Position numbers and translations under genes: made by a program
DNA from: Salarias fasciatus
Taxonomy: Eukaryota; Chordata; Actinopteri; Blenniiformes; Blenniidae
NCBI RefSeq assembly: GCF_902148845.1
Contig: NC_043754.1
Span: 24,394,431 to 24,458,430 of the forward strand
DNA length: 64,000 nucleotides
Direction: 5' to 3'
Part shown: positions 59,240-64,000 of the stretch, in pieces
Position numbering within the stretch: the stretch's first letter is position 1
How the letters are laid out: each line of letters begins with the position of its first letter
The notes under the pieces: model-generated
What the model saw: only the letters and a program-made list of their open reading frames with translations
What the model was told of the DNA's origin: nothing
Database searches by the model: none

Positions 59240-60330
59240 TTTCTTTATAATATATAATAGAAAAAATATTCCACCGTGTTTTATCAAACAAGCTGGTTCT
59301 TGAGGGTTGCACGGGCCCATCACAGAGCGATCACTTCTCACAATAATAATAAACCAAAGAGCCATAAAAGTCCTTTTAGAAAGATTATTGGATTTGCGGC
59401 ACATGGAGGCTGCCGCGGTCAAGTCCCTGTGATTCCAGCCGTCTGCTGCTCCGCGCTGCAGCCTGATAGATGGGGGTAATCTAAATACCAGTCTCCTCAG
59501 CCTCCATCCCGTTGCCCACATGATGCTCCTCCTCTGCTCTGGAGGGCACTTGCGTGTGATGGATGAGTTAAAAAGCCTTTCCATCCGGCGGGACAGGTTA
59601 AAGGCCAGTGGCAGTGCAAACACTCATATTTTTCCTCCAAGGAGTGAAAATAAACTCGGCGAGCGCCATTAATCAGGCACCAAACACACATGAAAATACA
59701 GTCCGGCTCAATTGTTTTCTCCCAAAGCACAGCAAAGCTGAGCACGGGGCCGAAAAACAAAGCATATAGAAAATTGAAGCTGGCCAGCAGATTCAAAGGC
59801 AGGAGCGCGGAGGAGATGTAACCGGAGCCGGTGAGTAACCGGAGAAGGACGGGGCTGATTATTGCCTTGGTGATGGTCTCCCTGCCTGGTCCAAGGCCTG
59901 TTTGACCTGGACTCTGACAACCAACAAACAACCCTCCAGAGGGAATGCAGGTGGAAATAAAACAGCCTCAAACGGACATCTTTACATAAAGGAAGTGTTG
60001 ATAATTGGACTGAAATTGGGATGATCCGCAGCGTAAAGGCCGAAAAGCAGTTTTCCAAATAATTTTATAAATGATGAGAAAAGGTCTTGTTCAGGCTGCC
60101 TGGCAGCCCAGCCCGTTTGCCACGCTGTTTGGATTCTGACCTTTTAGTCTGAAGCTGGTTTGTTATTATAAATGGTTGTTTCCTGAGAGAAAATTGGGTT
60201 AAATGGATTGGACTCAATCAGTCTCAGCCTGACACGCATGTCTGACGTTTAACGTGCCAGAAGCCTCGGATATTTTCCAAAGTTGTCACGTCTGCACTTT
60301 AAGGCATGGCCTCTTGTTTTGATCTGATGA
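59240..60330. promoter_or_regulatory. Candidate regulatory block upstream of pitx1
   Basis: About 1.1 kb of non-repetitive DNA with motifs such as 'gggggtaatctaaat', 'gcgccattaatcaggca', 'ttgttattataaatggttg' and 'gggttaaatggattgg'. Free of simple repeats, unlike its flanks. Motif content fits an enhancer; conservation untested. Confidence 0.35.
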
Positions 60331-61312
60331 TTGCACCCAAACGTCGATTTTATTTATTTGTGTAAAAAAATATCTGTGGTTTAAGGAAACCATAACATGA
60401 AACATATTCCCTTTATGGCGTGCCTCTCTTGCTGTACATCTGGCTGGATGGTTTCTTTCTTTTTTTTTCTTTTTTGTCGTCAGCGGCAAACAAAAAACAA
60501 AAACGTGAGAAGGAAGCAATCAACACTGAAAATCAGTCAAATGAATAAAAACATAAATATTTTGTGACGAATTTGTTTTTTTTAAATATTGCACCGCTTT
60601 ATTTTAAAGACATTATTTGATAATTCCTCCTATCGGTTGTGCTAAAATCTTCCATTGTCTACAAGCATCTTGTTTTATTATAGGCACACTGAAAACTGCA
60701 AAACATCCAAACAACGGGATCTGACTTTGCTCCAGACTAAGGCTGTGGTACAATTAGATTTTTTTATTTTCTCCCTGAGTTTTGGCGATAGATTTGTCAC
60801 GAAATGATCAGAAAATCCAAGTTTCACACAGAGGTCCTACCTGAGTCTCCACAAGAAATCACATTTTTCGTCAGATTCAGTTCCATTCCAGAAGCCTGAA
60901 AACCAAGAAAGTTCACGTCAGAGGAAAACCTTCTCTGAAAGCTTTTCTTTAATAAAAAAAAAAAAAAAAGAAGCAAAACAATTCATTCCTATTAAATAAC
61001 ATTTTTTGGTATTGCATTTGTAATGTAAGATATATGTCGAACACAGTTTTTTTAAGTAACTTTTAATGCAGTGTAAAAATATACATCACAAGAATACAAG
61101 AGGAAGAAAACTCAGTTCGAGGACAAGGATGCTGGAAAACCAAATAAAGCTGCATTGTACAAAAACCCTTCATCAAGCGGATTTTCTCTAAATCAAATCT
61201 CACGTTTATTCCATATTTTTGGTTTATGATCTGTTATGAAAAGCTTCTGCTCCTGTTTTCATGTTGAGGCCCCGCTGCCTCCCTGAACCCATTTATCCTG
61301 TTACCTATGGCA

Positions 61313-61313
<1 letters not shown>

Positions 61314-61401
<88 letters not shown>
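61314..61401 (+). repeat. (CA)44 microsatellite
   Basis: The longest simple repeat in the window, uninterrupted, 4.8 kb upstream of the pitx1 start. On the pitx1 sense strand it reads TG. Confidence 0.98.
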
Positions 61402-61402
<1 letters not shown>

Positions 61403-61779
61403 CTTATCTGCAGGAATCCTCTGCTGTTTTTACGTCCTCAGTAAATCTTTTTGGTCACAGTTTGCTTCAGTGCGCAAACTCGACCACTACATTCATTTAA
61501 GGTCTGTCTCCATTAAAAGGCCCACTCACTAATTCACTATAATTAAGCCTGCTTCATCTGCCTGACACTGATGCTCAGACACTCTGAATAACACTTGTAT
61601 TAATTCAGGCATCGCTGCTTGGCTGAATTCGGAGAGCGCATGCTGTGCGTAAAGCTCCATCCACGCGGCCTCTTTCCGGTCACTGCAGCTTCTCTGACCA
61701 TCAACTGACGGGCGTCTACCAATACTTAATGAAGCCAGGCTGACAATGATTTTATCCTAGTTTCACTCGGAACATGGGG

Positions 61780-62220
61780 ACGTGCGTCGTTCGCGTTCCC
61801 AACTCCCGAAACACATAATAACCATAAAGGAAAACGACCGCGTGACGATGAAACCCCGCCAACCCCGTGGACCGGGCGCGGATTTCACTCACCAGACGAG
61901 TCCCGGCCGACGACGGGAAAACAAAAAAAGAAAAAAGAAAGAGAGAAGCCTCACGGTTTCTCCATGCAGGTGTTCAGTAAATCCACACTGGCGTCGGCTG
62001 CGCGTGAACGCTGCGTCCGCGGTAATCTGCGCTTTGGCTGCGTCCGCCGCGCAGCCTTCGCTTTTCTCCCGCCTCGCTCCGCCGCACGCCTCGGGATGAC
62101 GTCACGACACCGCAGCCCCCCGCGAGCCGCCATCACCGCCGACACCTCCCATCCTCAATCTGTCAGCCTCCTCATCCTCATCACGGGCACGAGCCTCTGC
62201 TGCCCCGCGCGTTTATGATC
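61780..62220. promoter_or_regulatory. CpG-rich patch upstream of pitx1
   Basis: CpG density is high from about 61.85 to 62.13 kb, including 'cgcggatttcac' and 'ccgccgcgcagcc', plus a CRE-like 'tgacgtcacg' near 62098. The short open frames here match no family I know. A promoter of a divergent or upstream non-coding transcript is possible. Confidence 0.35.
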
Positions 62221-62570
62221 ACCTTCTGATGAATCCATCCTCCTGTTTTATTGACTTCCGCGTCTTGTTTTGGACCCGCTGATGTTTACACGCGCTAGTG
62301 ATGATTTCTTAATTCCACTGCACAAATGGCTGAAGAATCAGTAAAGGCTGTACGAAAGTTTGAGGGGAATAATTTCGCTATGCTTTTTTTTTTTTAAACG
62401 ACCATGATGCTTAAGATGTAGCTCCTTTCAAAGGATTTTTGGTGAATTTGTTGGATTTTCTTTGAATCGGAAAAAGAGGAACACTATAAGTAAAAAGTAT
62501 TTGATTTTTAATCTGGAATTGTGAGAACAAAAGCACACTTATGTTGTTTATTATTTCTCATTTTCATTGG

Positions 62571-62572
<2 letters not shown>

Positions 62573-62630
<58 letters not shown>

Positions 62631-62631
62631 T
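62573..62631 (+). repeat. (ATA)n microsatellite, about 19 units
   Basis: Perfect trinucleotide repeat, same motif class as the tract beyond the 3' end of pitx1. Confidence 0.97.
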
Positions 62632-64000
62632 AGATTGCTTCCAGGACGGGTCCACATAGTTTGAATGATTTGGCACGTTTTATGCAGGATGCCCTTGACG
62701 AAAACGAAATCTGATTAATAATAAGAATAAACATAATGACAAAAGGATAATAATAATTATATAGATATAATTTTAAGCATAAGTGCACTTATGCGTAAAA
62801 TTGTTCGTTTCTATATTATTACACGGAATATCATCTGACTGTTGTTTGGGTGTGACTCCTGTCGTGGATGATTAAGTTCCCATGATTCCCGCACAGTTTC
62901 ATTCTGCTAATGAAGCTTTTTTTTTTTTATTTCGCCAGATTTAATTGAATCCTTAAAATAAGTCTCAATTACATCTTTATAAAAGTACTTTGTTCCTTAA
63001 AAACGTGGATGTGCAGATGAAGTAGGAAAAGAAAGAAAACAGAGGAAAAACTGCAAAACAATCCTCAGAACTGGTGGTTTGGATCAGGTAAACTGCGGCG
63101 CTGTTGGACTAATGGAGATTTTAAATAAAGGCGAAGCAGCGCCTGCCCTCACAAAACAGCGTTTAGACTGGAGGACGAGGGCCGATTGCATCTCTGATTA
63201 AAACTTAATTTAAAAGTACCAATAAAATCAAAACAAGGCATTATAAAACTAATCCAATTTAGATTTAAGATACGTGGGAGGCTGTGGAGTCCTGATCGTT
63301 CTTGTTGCGCCTGATTTCAATACAAAGCGGAGACTGTCGGTCAGCGCCGCCAACAAACCACTGCGGCCACCAAAATAAAAATAAAAAATCCCAAGCTACA
63401 TATTCGATTTACAAGCCCCTTCTTTTGGCCTGGGACATGGGAGAAAGTGTGAAATTCGTCGCCCCCTTTACACTTTCCTTTTTAACTCGGCCAAGAGCTG
63501 CGCACAAAGCAAAGCCGGGCTGTGAGAGAGGGATCCTGGAGGGATTAGAGGGGAGCTGCGGGCCTCCCTCCAGGACGCACAAGCCTCCTTCTTCTCCCTC
63601 ACCTCTCCCCGCGTCAGCTGTTTCTTCTCCTTCCTCTGTTTTCCTCTCTTTGGTGGGGGAGCGCGCCAGGTGAGCGCGTTCAAACTGGACGTGTCAATAT
63701 TTGAACAAAGGGGACTGAGTGATGTCTCCACTTCTCATTCTGTGCAGAGAATCCAGATAATTAGGACTTTTACCTCTTCAAGGTGCTGAAACTTGACCGA
63801 AAGTGAAACTTAAAGAGCAGATTTGGTCTAAAATGTGTGGCTAGTTAAATATTTGTTGGTCTAACGGGCTCCAAAGAGACATGAATGCACTTTTATGCAA
63901 GAATAATTTATTGTTAGACTGGATAGATGAGTTCTTTATGTCAAACGTGTAGCTGCTTTGAAAGCACAACAAAAACAAGTCCAAAAAAGAAAAGTAAAAA

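Larger units (their letters stand above)
57251..64000. other. pitx1 upstream flank, 6.7 kb without coding genes
   Basis: No coding exon recognised. Holds the GT tract at 58.0 kb, unique TAAT-rich blocks at about 59.24-60.33 and 61.51-61.72 kb, the CA tract at 61.3 kb, a CpG patch at 61.79-62.22 kb and an ATA tract at 62.57 kb. The right edge is also non-coding as far as I can see. Confidence 0.55.

Overview
The window is nuclear DNA of a ray-finned (teleost) fish, probably a percomorph-type genome. The evidence is vertebrate genes split by GT-AG introns (many only 80-500 bp), abundant CA/GT microsatellites, fish-type foldback transposons and a single-exon fish TRIM gene. No retroviral, phage or bacterial feature was seen.

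Layout. 1-1.24 kb: possible 3' end of an upstream gene, then the ddx46 promoter. 1.24-8.88 kb (+): ddx46, the human DDX46/yeast Prp5 spliceosomal helicase; all 23 coding exons were placed and the frame closes over 1062 codons. 9.2-12.7 kb (+): homologue of human C5orf24, an AT-hook-like protein coded by one exon, with a likely CpG-rich 5' exon about 2.5 kb upstream. 12.7-18.1 kb: non-coding with old repeats. 18.1-19.75 kb (-): an intronless TRIM/finTRIM E3 ligase gene. 20.5-24.15 kb (+): txndc15, six exons, divergent from the TRIM gene across about 745 bp that hold a 193-bp hAT MITE. 25.74-38.09 kb (+): pcbd2, four exons, with a 9.7-kb intron 2. 38.1-51.1 kb: gene desert. 51.9-57.2 kb (-): pitx1, three coding exons, K50 homeodomain and OAR motif. 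57.2-64 kb: pitx1 upstream DNA with two long GT/CA tracts and CpG-rich patches.

The order ddx46, c5orf24, txndc15, pcbd2, pitx1 and all orientations match human 5q31. Two things differ: no catsper3 exon was recognised between pcbd2 and pitx1, and a TRIM gene sits between c5orf24 and txndc15. The first four genes are housekeeping or metabolic; pitx1 is a developmental regulator. The non-repetitive, TAAT-rich blocks in pcbd2 intron 2, in the desert and upstream of pitx1 suggest a regulatory landscape for pitx1 that keeps this neighbourhood together, but this is inference.

No new multi-gene system is visible. The strongest leads are the long GT/CA tracts upstream of pitx1, three foldback structures whose loops all carry telomere-like TTAGGG units, the perfect-armed hAT MITE in a bidirectional promoter, and an orphan CpG cluster in the place where catsper3 lies in tetrapods. 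Exon boundaries were read by eye from splice signals, reading frame and remembered family sequences; conservation of non-coding blocks was not tested.
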